DNA from: Bradyrhizobium archetypum
Lineage (GTDB): Bacteria; Pseudomonadota; Alphaproteobacteria; Rhizobiales; Xanthobacteraceae
NCBI RefSeq assembly: GCF_013114835.1
Contig: NZ_JAAVLW010000003.1
Location: forward strand, 310,001-374,000
Direction of reading: 5' to 3'
Length of the DNA stretch: 64,000 nt
Below are positions 33,477 through 42,353 of the stretch, piece by piece (the first letter of the stretch is position 1; the number at the start of each line of letters is the position of its first letter). The translations under genes and the position numbers were made by a program. The notes under the pieces are model-generated. The model ran no database searches and had not been told where the DNA came from. It saw nothing but the letters and a program-made list of their open reading frames with translations.

Positions 33477-34871
33477 ATGAACGATCTGCATTACCTGGAG
33501 CTGACCGATCTGGCCAAGCTGATCCGGACGCGCCGGATATCGCCGGTGGAGGCGACCCGCCAGCAACTCGACCGGATCGCAGCGCTGGACGACAGGCTCG
33601 CCAGCTACGCCGTCGTCACCGCCGAGCGCGCGATGGCCGAGGCGCGGGCGGCGGAAGCCGACATCGCCGCCGGCCATTATCGCGGACCGCTGCATGGCGT
33701 CCCGCTCGCCGTAAAGGATCTGTTCTGGACCAGCGGCGTGCCGACCGCGGCGGGGACGATAATTCACAGGGATTTCAGGCCGACCGAGGATGCCACCGCC
33801 GTACGGCGCCTTCGCCAAGCAGGCGCCGTATTGCTCGGCAAGCTGCAGATGACCGAGGGCGCCTATTCCGATCATCACCCGCAGATCACGCCGCCTCGCA
33901 ACCCCTGGAACGCCGATTATTGGCCGGGCATTTCTTCAAGCGGGCCGGGCGTGGCGGTGGGGGCGGGGCTTTGCTTCGGCGCGCTCGCCTCCGACACGGG
34001 CGGCTCGATCCGCTGGCCATCGGCCGCGAACGGCCTGACCGGCATCAAGCCGACCTGGGGACGGGTGAGCCGCCACGGCGTGTTCGACCTCGCGCCGAGC
34101 CTCGATCACGTCGGGCCGATGGCGCGCAGCGTCGCGGATGCCGCCGCGCTCTTGACCGCCATCGCCGGCGCCGACCCGGCCGATCCCACTGCATTGCTTG
34201 AGCCGGTGGCGAGTATCGCGGCGACGACGAACCAGGCCATAGGCGGTCTCAAGGTTGGCGTCGATCGCGACTGGGGTCGTAGAGACGTCGATCCGCAGGT
34301 ACTTGCGGTGCTCGATGATGCGGCGCGCGCGCTGTCCGCGCTGGGCGCCGAGCTCGTGGAAGTCGATGTGCCTGATGTCACGCAGGCCGTGGCCGATTGG
34401 GCGCCCAATTGCGCTGTGGAAGCCGCCGTCGCCCACCGGGCGACGTATCCGGCGCGCCGGGCGGCATACGGTCCGGTGCTGAGCATGGTTCTCGATGCCG
34501 GACGCGCCTCGTCCGCTCTCGACTATCAGGAGGTGCTGCTGCGGCGCATGGCTTTCCGCGGCCGCATGCGCGCTCTGTTCGGAAAGATCGACCTGCTGCT
34601 TGCGCCGGCGCATCCGTTCGCGCCGCTGTCCCTGAAGACCATGGGGACGATGGGCCTGCAGCCGGAGCTGATCGCCAGGCTGCAAGCCTACACCGCTCCC
34701 TTCAACATGACGGGCCAGCCGACACTGACCCTGCCGGGAGGGTTCAGCACCGACGGTTTGCCGATTGCATTCCAGATGGTGGCCGCCGATCTCGGCGAAG
34801 CGATGCTGATCCGCGCCGGCATCGCGTTCCAGCGTGCGACGGACTGGCACCGTCGGCATCCGGCGCTGTAG
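33477..34871 (+). CDS. amidase signature family hydrolase
   Basis: A 464-residue amidase. The Ser-cisSer-Lys triad is visible: K80 in PLAVKDLFWTSG, the cis-Ser at about 154-155 in PGISSSGPG (the usual GGSSGGS is altered), and nucleophile S177 in ASDTGGSIRWPSA. It ends with GGFSTDGLPIAFQMVA, the common C-terminal block. The altered SSSGPG loop suggests a divergent substrate. In operon with the haloalkane dehalogenase, which may supply haloamide- or alcohol-linked substrates. Confidence 0.9.
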   Translation: MNDLHYLELTDLAKLIRTRRISPVEATRQQLDRIAALDDRLASYAVVTAERAMAEARAAEADIAAGHYRGPLHGVPLAVKDLFWTSGVPTAAGTIIHRDFRPTEDATAVRRLRQAGAVLLGKLQMTEGAYSDHHPQITPPRNPWNADYWPGISSSGPGVAVGAGLCFGALASDTGGSIRWPSAANGLTGIKPTWGRVSRHGVFDLAPSLDHVGPMARSVADAAALLTAIAGADPADPTALLEPVASIAATTNQAIGGLKVGVDRDWGRRDVDPQVLAVLDDAARALSALGAELVEVDVPDVTQAVADWAPNCAVEAAVAHRATYPARRAAYGPVLSMVLDAGRASSALDYQEVLLRRMAFRGRMRALFGKIDLLLAPAHPFAPLSLKTMGTMGLQPELIARLQAYTAPFNMTGQPTLTLPGGFSTDGLPIAFQMVAADLGEAMLIRAGIAFQRATDWHRRHPAL

Positions 34872-34940
34872 AGCCTGATGAAATTAGACGCCGGCCTTCC
34901 GTCAGCGCAATCCCCTGCAACGCAGCTAGATCATCCGCGT

Positions 34941-36416
34941 TCAACTCCTCGTCACATGCACAGCTGGCTTCTGCCCCGCGTTCCACTTGCCATCGATCGC
35001 GCGCTCGATCTGCGCCGCGAGTTGCAGGAGCAGCCCATCATTGGCCTGCTTGGCAATGGCCTGGATGCCGAGCGGCAGGCCGTGCTCGTGGGTGGCGAGT
35101 GGCAGCGAGATCGCGGGGATGCCGCAGAGATTGGCAAGCGGGGTAAAGGCAAAATTGCGCCAGAGATTGCCGAACCAGTCGAGCACATCAGGATTGTCGC
35201 TGATGGTGAGAAATTCCGTGGTGCCGACCTTCGGCGTCGGCAGCGCCGTGATCGGCGTCAGGATGATGTCCCAGTCCTCGAAGAACGCGCCGAAGCCGCG
35301 CGAGGTGGTATTGAACACCGCCTGCATCCGCGCCCGGTCGGCGTAGGAGGTATGTCGGCCATGCCGCCAGATCCGGATATTGATCGGCTCGATCAGATCT
35401 TCCGGCGGCTGCTCCACGCCGCGCGCCGCTAGCATGTTGGAGATGACGACGGCAAAATTGCTGATGTAGCAGGTGGTCTGTGCCGCAAAGGCTTCGCGGT
35501 AGTCGATGTCGGGCAGGGCGTAATCGACATGATGGCCGAGACCTTCGAGAAAGCGCCCGGCCTTCTGCAGTTCGGCTGCGATATGCGGCGTCGCCCGGTA
35601 ATCGCCCCACTGGTATGACAGCGCGATCTTCAACCGGGCGGGATCGCGCGCGATCATCCGCGTATACGGTTCGGGCGAACCCCAGAACGGCATGAACTCG
35701 CCCGGCGCAGGGCCGCGGCAGGCATCGACGAAGGCCGCGGTGTCGCGCACCGTGCGCGACTGGCAGCCCTGGATGGAGACCAGCCCGCTGAGATCGGACA
35801 GATGGGGCGACAGCGAGAACACGCCGCGCGAGACTTTTAGCCCGATATTGCCGTTGACGCCTGCCGGAATCCGGATCGAGCCGCCGCCGTCGGTCGCATG
35901 CGCGAGCGGCACCGCGCCGGCCGCGACCATCGCCGCACTGCCGGCCGACGATCCGCAGGTGGTGTAGTCGGTGTGCCACGGATTGCGCGTGATGTAGACC
36001 GCAGGATTCTCCGCAGAGCTGCAGACGCCGAACTCCGGCGTGGTGGTGCGCCCGATCAGATTGAGCCCGGCCGCCCGCATCTTCGTCGTCAAGAAGGTGT
36101 CGGCGCTGGCGCGGTTGCCGCGCATATAGAGCGATCCCATTTCCTGCAGCCGGCCCTTCAGGGTCGGGCCGAGGTCCTTCATCAGGAATGGAAGCCCGGC
36201 AAAGGGACCGTCGAGGTTGGTGCCGTCGGTCGCGGGATCCGCGACGGCATCCTCGAACACTTCGACGACCGCCGAAAGCGGGGGATCGACCTTGGCGATC
36301 GCAGCCGCGGCCTGCGCGGCCAATTCTTTTGCCGTCAACTCGCCCTTCGCAACGCGCGTGGCCAGCGCCACACCGTCATGCCGCGCCCACTCGTCCCAGC
36401 TCATCGGCAAGTTCAT
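34941..36416 (-). CDS. amidase signature family hydrolase
   Basis: A 491-residue amidase, only distantly like the neighbouring one. K80 is in LPFLMKDLGPTLKG, the cis-Ser near 156-157 in TTCGSSAGSAAM, and the nucleophile S180 in ATDGGGSIRIPAG. The start MNLPMSWDEWARHD is favoured over an upstream ATG. It is convergent with the first amidase and 64 bases upstream lies the VOC gene on the same strand. Confidence 0.9.
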   Translation of the reverse strand: MNLPMSWDEWARHDGVALATRVAKGELTAKELAAQAAAAIAKVDPPLSAVVEVFEDAVADPATDGTNLDGPFAGLPFLMKDLGPTLKGRLQEMGSLYMRGNRASADTFLTTKMRAAGLNLIGRTTTPEFGVCSSAENPAVYITRNPWHTDYTTCGSSAGSAAMVAAGAVPLAHATDGGGSIRIPAGVNGNIGLKVSRGVFSLSPHLSDLSGLVSIQGCQSRTVRDTAAFVDACRGPAPGEFMPFWGSPEPYTRMIARDPARLKIALSYQWGDYRATPHIAAELQKAGRFLEGLGHHVDYALPDIDYREAFAAQTTCYISNFAVVISNMLAARGVEQPPEDLIEPINIRIWRHGRHTSYADRARMQAVFNTTSRGFGAFFEDWDIILTPITALPTPKVGTTEFLTISDNPDVLDWFGNLWRNFAFTPLANLCGIPAISLPLATHEHGLPLGIQAIAKQANDGLLLQLAAQIERAIDGKWNAGQKPAVHVTRS

Positions 36417-36480
36417 TCGATCATCCTCACAGCTTTGCCCTCGGCGCACGGACGCTGTCGTTCATTTCGTTGTCGCGCCA

Positions 36481-37449
36481 TCAAACCTTGATGAGATGCA
36501 CCTTTGTCCCCCAGGGATCGGCGGTTTCGATGCCGTTCGTGATTGTCGCGGCCGGCGCGCCGGCCTGCCGCAGGCGCTGCGCCTGGGCCTGCAGGATTTC
36601 CTGCGACGCGACCTCCAGCGAAAACCATGCAAGTCCGGTGGCTGCATCATCCCGTCGACCGGCGCCGGCGCTCTGCCAGACATTGATGCCAAGGTGATGG
36701 TGATAGCGCCCCGACGACAGGAACGCGGCGCCGGTCCGCTTGCGCGTCGGGTCGAAGCCGATGACGCCGCCATAGAAGCGGTCGGCCTGTTCGAGATTGC
36801 CGACGCGCAAATGCATATGGCCGATGCGAAGGCCGTCGGGTGCCCTGGCATAGTCGGCGACGCGCGGATTCGCCAGCGTCAGCAGGTTATCGATATCGAG
36901 CGGGTCGGTCGCCATGGCGACCGTTCCGCTGTCCCATTTCCAGCTTTCGGGCGCGCGGTCGGCGTAGACTTCGATGCCATTGCTTTCGGGATCGTCGAGA
37001 TAGACCGACTCGCTGACGAGGTGATCGGCGAAACCGGAGAGCGGCACCTTGTTCGTTGCAGCGTGCACCAGCCAGCGGGCGAGATCCTTGCGGGTCGGCA
37101 TCAGGAAGGCGGTGTGGTAGAGGCCCGCGGCATTCCGTGCCTCGGCGGGGGCGTTCGCGCGCAAGGTGAGATCGAGCAGCGGCACGCCGCCCGCGCCGAG
37201 CCGGGCGCCCGTTGCCGTGCGCTGCATGACGGTGAGCCCGATAACGTCGCGATAATAGTCGGCGACGAGATCAAGGTTGCGCACGCGCAAGGTCACCATG
37301 CCGATCCGCATCGGCGTCCGGTTGGCGATGGTCGGCCCGGTGGCGCCGCTGGCCGTTCCTTCCGCCAGCGCTGCCGCCGTGGCCGCCGCGCTCAGCGACG
37401 AGGCGCCGACAAGGTGCAGCAGCGTGCGGCGGGTCAGGTCGATGCTCAT
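36481..37449 (-). CDS. exported two-domain VOC protein (catechol 2,3-dioxygenase-like)
   Basis: A 322-residue protein with an N-terminal TRRTLLHLVGASSLSAAATA, a twin-arginine-type signal (RR at 7-8 then hydrophobic stretch). Two VOC domains follow: about 45-175 (GMVTLRVRNLDLVADYYRDV, where the usual metal His is Val/Thr) and about 205-322 (RIGHMHLRVGNLEQADRFYG, with YHHHLGINVW). Only the second domain keeps a full-looking set of ligand positions, as in CatE-like ring-cleaving dioxygenases. Tat export and dioxygenase activity are inferred. Confidence 0.75.
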   Translation of the reverse strand: MSIDLTRRTLLHLVGASSLSAAATAAALAEGTASGATGPTIANRTPMRIGMVTLRVRNLDLVADYYRDVIGLTVMQRTATGARLGAGGVPLLDLTLRANAPAEARNAAGLYHTAFLMPTRKDLARWLVHAATNKVPLSGFADHLVSESVYLDDPESNGIEVYADRAPESWKWDSGTVAMATDPLDIDNLLTLANPRVADYARAPDGLRIGHMHLRVGNLEQADRFYGGVIGFDPTRKRTGAAFLSSGRYHHHLGINVWQSAGAGRRDDAATGLAWFSLEVASQEILQAQAQRLRQAGAPAATITNGIETADPWGTKVHLIKV

Positions 37450-37592
37450 GACGGCTCCGTTTTTCTCGGTCGGCTCAGCGAAGCAAATCCCGCGCCGGTT
37501 CGATGCTCCGCCATGTCGCGGCCGGTCGGAACCAGCGTTGCAGCAGAACGTTTTGCTCCGGGCAAGCTATTTTTCAGCCACCGGAGATGAAA

Positions 37593-37877
37593 ATGACGCG
37601 CGCTGCAGCAGCGATTCTCATAGCGGTAATGGGAGTGGGTACCGCCTCTGCCCAATCCACCGCGCCATCGGGCGAGAAGCAGGAGACGGCCTGCACGACA
37701 TCACCGGCTGCGACGTCGGGAAGCGGCGAAGAGAAGACGTCGAACTCGCAGACTGTCGGCAAGAGCGCGGTACTGCCCGATGCCGGCGGTACGAACTCAG
37801 CCGCGCCGACCGTACAGAGCGGCGAGAAGCCGCTGAAGGTTTCTCCGGATTGCCCGCCGGATTCGAGGCCGAAATAG
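37593..37877 (+). CDS. small exported protein of unknown function
   Basis: A 94-residue protein with a signal peptide (MTRAAAAILIAVMGVGTASA, cut after ASA) and a mature Ser/Thr/Gly/Pro-rich, Gln/Glu-containing low-complexity chain with two Cys (ACTTSP; DCPPDSRPK). A GGAG lies seven bases before the ATG at 37593; the ATG two codons upstream is too close to it. Small Ser/Thr-rich exported proteins of this kind are common in Bradyrhizobium. Function unknown. Confidence 0.55.
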   Translation: MTRAAAAILIAVMGVGTASAQSTAPSGEKQETACTTSPAATSGSGEEKTSNSQTVGKSAVLPDAGGTNSAAPTVQSGEKPLKVSPDCPPDSRPK

Positions 37878-38320
37878 CGAGATGCCATAGGGTAGGTAAA
37901 GGAGCGCCACCCACCGTATCTCACCGATTGTGTCACTTGACGGTAGCGCGCTAGCGCCTTGCCCACTCGACGACTGCTGCGGCAGAATAGCCGAGGGGCA
38001 AATCACTTCTGATTTTCGGAAATAGTGTCAAGCCCGCAAATCAAAAAAATTCCGCTTTCGTTCTCACCCAAATCAGTCGCATAACTTCGCCCGTCTCACC
38101 GCAGATGAGGGGCGCTCGCGAACGTCACGAACGCGCGGTGGGATGCGATGGACGCGGATGGCGCGAGAGACGTTGCGCGCGGTAAGCGTACGGCGAAGTC
38201 GTGTGGTTCGGGCGCCGCGGTGCTGGCGTTAAGTCCTTTGAGAAGCGAAAGCTGCTCAGGGGCGACGGAGGCAATAAAGCCGTTCTCCGGGAAGAGCACG
38301 AAGTAAGCCGTAAAGCCATT

Positions 38321-38451
38321 GCGCAGGGAAGGCCGGGATGCTCCCGCTGTACCTGTATGCTCGTGTGCATTTTCTTGATGCGCAAGCAGCACACGAGACC
38401 GCGGGTGCGGCGCGCACCCGGTCTTCCCTGCGCCCTCTGAATGAAGAGGGC
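38321..38451 (+). ncRNA. structured dispersed repeat, candidate noncoding RNA
   Basis: No gene is seen in 37878-38775, but this stretch folds into four helices. P1 pairs 38321-38333 with 38421-38433 (13 bp, one G-U); P2 38360-38368 with 38389-38397 (CTCGTGTGC/GCACACGAG, perfect); P3 38402-38409 with 38413-38420 (CGGGTGCG/CGCACCCG, perfect); P4 38432-38438 with 38445-38451 (GCCCTCT/AGAGGGC, perfect, sharing two bases with P1). The G-U pair in P1 would be A-C on the other strand, favouring a plus-strand RNA. The sequence recurs in Bradyrhizobium intergenic DNA from memory, and short open frames across it are chance readings. Confidence 0.4.
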
Positions 38452-38512
38452 GGGAAGTTGAAAGCAAAGCTCGGGCGCAAAGCGTCGCGAGATCGTTGCA
38501 TCACATTCAGTC

Positions 38513-38610
38513 GTCATCCCCGCGAAGGCGGGAATCCAGTATTCCAGAAGCGCAGTGATTGAACCGAGAAGCCGCGACGTACTGGATCCCTTGCCTTTGC
38601 GGGGATGACA
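38513..38610. repeat. palindromic repeat (gtcatccccgcgaaggcgg type)
   Basis: gtcatccccgcgaaggcggg at the left and gcctttgcggggatgac at the right are inverted, with inner gaatccagta and tactggatcc arms. A member of the family flanking truA. With the structured element before it, it fills most of the gene-free stretch. Confidence 0.8.
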
Positions 38611-38775
38611 GCGGTATGTGCGGTGCTATCTCCGCGTCATTGCAAGCGAAGAGGCACCCCCCAGCCTTTCAATTTTGCGATAGAAGCCATGTCCACATTC
38701 AAATTCCTTGAATTCCGGCCGCGATCTACTCTGCGCGCAACTCAACTCTAGGAATCGCAGAGGAAACCGGGCCCG

Positions 38776-39342
38776 ATGGCGGAAGCAGCAAAATCACGGA
38801 GCGAGGCGGTAGCAGCGCTGCCGACCTGGCCGGACGAGATCTACCGCGTGCTCAAGGATGCCGGCATTCGCCAGGTGGCGATGGTGCCGGATGCCGGCCA
38901 CAGCCGCCTGATCCGCGCCTTCGAAGCCGATCCCGAGACCCGCGTCGTCACGCTGACGACGGAGGAAGAGGGTGTGGCGATGCTGGCGGGCGCCTGGCTC
39001 GGCGGCGAGCGCGGCGTTTTGCTGCTGCAGTCGAGCGGCGTCGGCAACTGCATCAACATGCTGTCGCTGCCGGTGATCTGCCGCATGCCGCTGTTGATGA
39101 TCGTCACCATGCGCGGCGATTGGGGTGAATTCAATCCCTGGCAGATTCCGATGGGGCAGGGCACGCGCCCTTCGCTGGAAGCCATGGGCGTGATCGTCAA
39201 CAAGGTGGACGAGCCGCATCTCGTCGCCTCAACCGTGCAGGGCGCGGCGAACCTTGCCTTCAACACCTGGAGGCCGGTGGCGGTCCTGATCGGCCAGCGC
39301 GTGCTCGGCGCCAAGAATTTCAAGGAGCTTGCCCGCAAATGA
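38776..39342 (+). CDS. thiamine-diphosphate enzyme, PYR-domain subunit (sulfopyruvate decarboxylase alpha-like)
   Basis: A 188-residue PYR domain that in related enzymes pairs with a separate PP domain to decarboxylate 2-oxo acids. The family pattern is VAMVPDAGHSRLIRAF, TEEEGVAMLAGAWLGGERGV with the catalytic Glu in TTEEEG (about 56-61), and LQSSGVGNCINMLSLPVICR. It resembles the alpha subunit of sulfopyruvate decarboxylase (ComD). The PP subunit overlaps its stop by four bases. Confidence 0.82.
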   Translation: MAEAAKSRSEAVAALPTWPDEIYRVLKDAGIRQVAMVPDAGHSRLIRAFEADPETRVVTLTTEEEGVAMLAGAWLGGERGVLLLQSSGVGNCINMLSLPVICRMPLLMIVTMRGDWGEFNPWQIPMGQGTRPSLEAMGVIVNKVDEPHLVASTVQGAANLAFNTWRPVAVLIGQRVLGAKNFKELARK

Positions 39343-39938
39343 ACAATCCAAACGCGCTTCTGCATCGCCGCGACGTCGTCAACGAATTGTTGCGCGATCG
39401 CGCCGATCTGCTGGTCATCGCCGGCCTCGGCGCGCCGAACTGGGACGTCTCGGCTGCCGGCGATCATCCGAATAATTTTCCGCTCTGGGGCGCGATGGGC
39501 GGTGCCTCGATGATCGGGCTTGGGCTGGCGCTGGCGCAGCCCAGGCGCAAGGTGCTTGTGATTACCGGCGACGGCGAGATGTTGATGAATGTCGGCTCGC
39601 TTGCCACCATCGCGGTGGAAGCGCCGAAGAATCTCACGATCGCCGTGCTCGACAATGAGCGATTCGGCGAGACCGGCATGCAGAAGACCCCGACCGCTTC
39701 CGGCGTCGACCTCGCCGCAATCGCCACGGCCTGCGGCATCCGTACCTCGCGCATCGTCCGCACGATGGGGGAAGTCACCGAGCTGCGCGACCTCACCCAT
39801 GCGGGACGCGGAACGGCCTTCGCGCAGATCAAGATCAATCCGGAGGCGCTGGTGTTCGTGATGCCGCCGGCCGACGGCGTCATCCTGACCACGCGTTTCC
39901 GGCAGTCGGTGCTCGGCGACGAGGCGCTGTTTAATTGA
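39339..39938 (+). CDS. thiamine-diphosphate enzyme, PP-domain subunit (sulfopyruvate decarboxylase beta-like)
   Basis: A 199-residue PP domain. The ThDP/Mg site is GDGEMLMNVGSLATIAVEAP (GDG...NxG) with PKNLTIAVLDNERFGETG. It resembles ComE, the beta subunit of sulfopyruvate decarboxylase; phosphonopyruvate decarboxylase is the alternative. Translationally coupled to the PYR subunit, so they should form one alpha-beta enzyme. A LysR gene lies convergently downstream. Confidence 0.82.
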   Translation: MNNPNALLHRRDVVNELLRDRADLLVIAGLGAPNWDVSAAGDHPNNFPLWGAMGGASMIGLGLALAQPRRKVLVITGDGEMLMNVGSLATIAVEAPKNLTIAVLDNERFGETGMQKTPTASGVDLAAIATACGIRTSRIVRTMGEVTELRDLTHAGRGTAFAQIKINPEALVFVMPPADGVILTTRFRQSVLGDEALFN

Positions 39939-39973
39939 GGCGCAGCTATGGCGAAGAGGCGTGCGTGGCAACG

Positions 39974-40897
39974 CTACGCCGTCATGTTGATCTTCCAGCG
40001 CCCTTGCCTGGCGAGCTCCTGAATCTCGGACACGATCAGCGCCGCAATCGTCGTCGTGGCGATCGACGGCGGATGGGCGATCGGCGAAGCCAGAATCAGC
40101 TCGCGCGATACCGATGGGCTGACAGGGGCCATCTCGAGGCGTTTCGCCACGACTTCGGCGCGGATCGCCGAAGGCGGCAGCAGCGTATAGCCGAGCCCTT
40201 CCTCCATCAGGCTGATCTGGGCGCGGTAGGAATCGACCTCGATCATGGCCTCCAACTTCAGCTTTTCGCGCGCCAGCGCCTTTTCCAACAGCGCCCGCAA
40301 GCCGTGCGAGACGCTGGGCAGGATCAGCTTCTGCTTCGCCAGCCATTTGAGATCGACCTGCTTGCGCTTGTTCAGCCCCGATCCCGGCGGCCCGACGGCG
40401 ACGATATCCTCACGGCCGATCGACTGGACCTGAAGATGCAGATCGACAGCGGGGCCATAGATGATCGCGAGGTCCATTTCGCCGCGGTGCAGCCACTCGA
40501 CCAGATGCCCGCCATAGCTCTCCACGATGCGCAGCGAGACGTCGGGAAACTCGTTGAGGACGCGCCGCGCGAACCGTCCGGACAATACTGCGCTCACCGT
40601 CGGCACCATGCCGAGGATGACGCGGCCCGACGGATTGCCGTTCGCCGATTTGAGGTCGTCGCTGACCTGCTCGATCTGGCGGATCAGGCCGGTGGTGCGG
40701 TCGAGCAACATCCGCCCCGCGCTGGTCAGGAGCATGCCGCGCCCGTTGCGGACGAACAGCTCGACGCGAAGCTCGTGCTCCAAGAGCTTGATGTGCCGGC
40801 TGAGCGCGGGCTGGGCGGCGCGCAGCCGGTCGGCGGCCTTGCTGAGGCTGCCGAATTCGGCGACGGCGCGGAAGGTCCGCAATTGTTTGAGGTCCAT
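39974..40897 (-). CDS. LysR-family transcriptional regulator
   Basis: A 307-residue regulator. The N-terminal HTH is LRTFRAVAEFGSLSKAADRL followed by RAAQPALSRHIKLLEHELRV; the effector domain is about 95-300 (GRVILGMVPTVSAVLSGRFA, LRIVESYGGHLVEWL, and EEGLGYTLLPPSAI). It resembles NAC/Cbl-type and aromatic-acid regulators. It is divergent from the rhodanese gene and convergent with the TPP enzyme genes, so either could be its target. No strong T-N11-A dyad stands out in the 165-base gap. Confidence 0.88.
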   Translation of the reverse strand: MDLKQLRTFRAVAEFGSLSKAADRLRAAQPALSRHIKLLEHELRVELFVRNGRGMLLTSAGRMLLDRTTGLIRQIEQVSDDLKSANGNPSGRVILGMVPTVSAVLSGRFARRVLNEFPDVSLRIVESYGGHLVEWLHRGEMDLAIIYGPAVDLHLQVQSIGREDIVAVGPPGSGLNKRKQVDLKWLAKQKLILPSVSHGLRALLEKALAREKLKLEAMIEVDSYRAQISLMEEGLGYTLLPPSAIRAEVVAKRLEMAPVSPSVSRELILASPIAHPPSIATTTIAALIVSEIQELARQGRWKINMTA

Positions 40898-41062
40898 CGG
40901 ATGCTCGGGTGCTTATTCGGCAGGCATCATATGCTGTTTCGCGCAAGTCGGTGCAATCGGTCCAATGTTCGATGCCAGACAGTTAATGGCCTCGGCTGGC
41001 GTGACGCGCCGCCCGTGATGCTGCTAATGGAGCAACGACTTTTCATCCGGAATTCACGATCC

Positions 41063-42295
41063 ATGACCGTCCCCTCCGTCCCTTCCTCTCAAGTCCGCAC
41101 GGCGCTGCTGTTACGGGAAGAGATTGCGCTGCTCGATCTCAGGCACGAGGCCGTCTTCGCCACCGGCCATCCACTGTTCGCCGCCAACGTGGCGGCCGAC
41201 CGGATCGCGCTCGAAGCGGAGACGCGGCTGCCGCGCAAGGACGTTGCGATCGTGCTCTACGATAACGGCGAAGGGCTCATTCCTGGGGCGGCGGATCGGC
41301 TCGCGGGGCTGGGCTACAGTCATGTCCACCAGCTCGATGGCGGGCTGCAGGGCTGGAAGTCGGCCGGTTATGAGCTGTTTCAGGACGTCAACTCCTACGC
41401 CAAGGCGTTCGGCGAACTGGTGGAGGCGCGGCGGCATACGCCTTCGCTCGCAGCAGAAGAGGTCGGCGCCCTGATCGCGGCTGGCGCCAACATCAGGATT
41501 CTCGATGTCCGCCGGTTCGACGAATACGCGACCATGAATATCCCGGGCTCGATCAGCGTGCCCGGCGCGGAACTGGTGCTGCGCGCCGGCGGCGCCGCGC
41601 CCGACCCGGAGACCACCATCATCGTCAATTGCGCCGGCCGCACCCGCTCGATCATCGGCACCCAGTCACTGATCAATGCCGGCGTCGCGAACAAGGTGGT
41701 GGCGCTGCGCAACGGAACGATCGGCTGGACCCTGGCGAAACAGAATCTCGAACACGGCGCTAATCGGCGCGGCGAGATCGGCGCCATCGGCGGCGGCGAA
41801 GCCAACGCACGCGACGTCGCCTACCGCGCCGGCGTCCGCCACATCCGGCCGGAGGAGCTGGCGTCGCTGCAGGCGCAGGCGCACCGCACGCTCTATCGCT
41901 TCGATGTACGCTCGGAGGAGGAATACACCGCCGGCCACATCACGGGCTTTCGCCATTACGCAGGCGGGCAATTGGTGCAGGAGATCGACATGGCCGCTCC
42001 GGTGCGCGGGGCGCGCATCGTGCTCACGGACGACAGAAGCGTCCGCGCCGACATGACCGCGTCCTGGCTCGCGCAAATGGGATGGGAGACTTACGTGCTC
42101 GAAGGTGGCTACGACAGTTCGCTGGAGGTAGGACCGCCGCAGGTGATTCCGAAGCCTGACCCCTCACACCGCTACCGCCGTCCCTATGAAGGCACCGACG
42201 TCAAGGAAAGCGCGATGCAGGCCTATCTCGACTGGGAATACGGCCTCGTCGAACAGCTCCGCCGCGACGCCACGCACGGATTCTTTGTCATTTGA
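41063..42295 (+). CDS. multidomain rhodanese-like sulfurtransferase
   Basis: A 410-residue protein with three rhodanese folds. Domain 1 (about 15-110) has LLDLRHEAVFATGHPL but no Cys at the active-site loop. Domain 2 (about 130-235) is the likely active one, with ILDVRRFDEYATMNIPGSIS and the loop NCAGRTRS carrying the persulfide Cys. Domain 3 (about 265-360) has FDVRSEEEYTAGHITGFRHY with no Cys (TDDRSVR). Divergent from the LysR gene. Context with a sulfopyruvate-decarboxylase-like enzyme suggests a role in sulfur transfer. Confidence 0.85.
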   Translation: MTVPSVPSSQVRTALLLREEIALLDLRHEAVFATGHPLFAANVAADRIALEAETRLPRKDVAIVLYDNGEGLIPGAADRLAGLGYSHVHQLDGGLQGWKSAGYELFQDVNSYAKAFGELVEARRHTPSLAAEEVGALIAAGANIRILDVRRFDEYATMNIPGSISVPGAELVLRAGGAAPDPETTIIVNCAGRTRSIIGTQSLINAGVANKVVALRNGTIGWTLAKQNLEHGANRRGEIGAIGGGEANARDVAYRAGVRHIRPEELASLQAQAHRTLYRFDVRSEEEYTAGHITGFRHYAGGQLVQEIDMAAPVRGARIVLTDDRSVRADMTASWLAQMGWETYVLEGGYDSSLEVGPPQVIPKPDPSHRYRRPYEGTDVKESAMQAYLDWEYGLVEQLRRDATHGFFVI

Positions 42296-42353
42296 TGGCG
42301 GGTGCGTAGGTGGAGCTGACTTGTCTCGCCTTAGCTCGAAGAGCGAAGGCGCA

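Noticed and set aside
36217..37590. Plus-strand open frame of 457 codons
   Set aside because: Antisense to the VOC gene and the end of the second amidase.
38096..38517. Two overlapping minus-strand frames of 120-130 codons
   Set aside because: They lie across the structured repeat; composition is Arg/Ser/Pro-rich shadow sequence and I recall the same reading wrongly annotated in many Bradyrhizobium genomes.
39935..41062. N-terminal extension of the rhodanese frame back to 39935
   Set aside because: It runs antisense through the LysR gene and shows no domain; the rhodanese starts at 41063.
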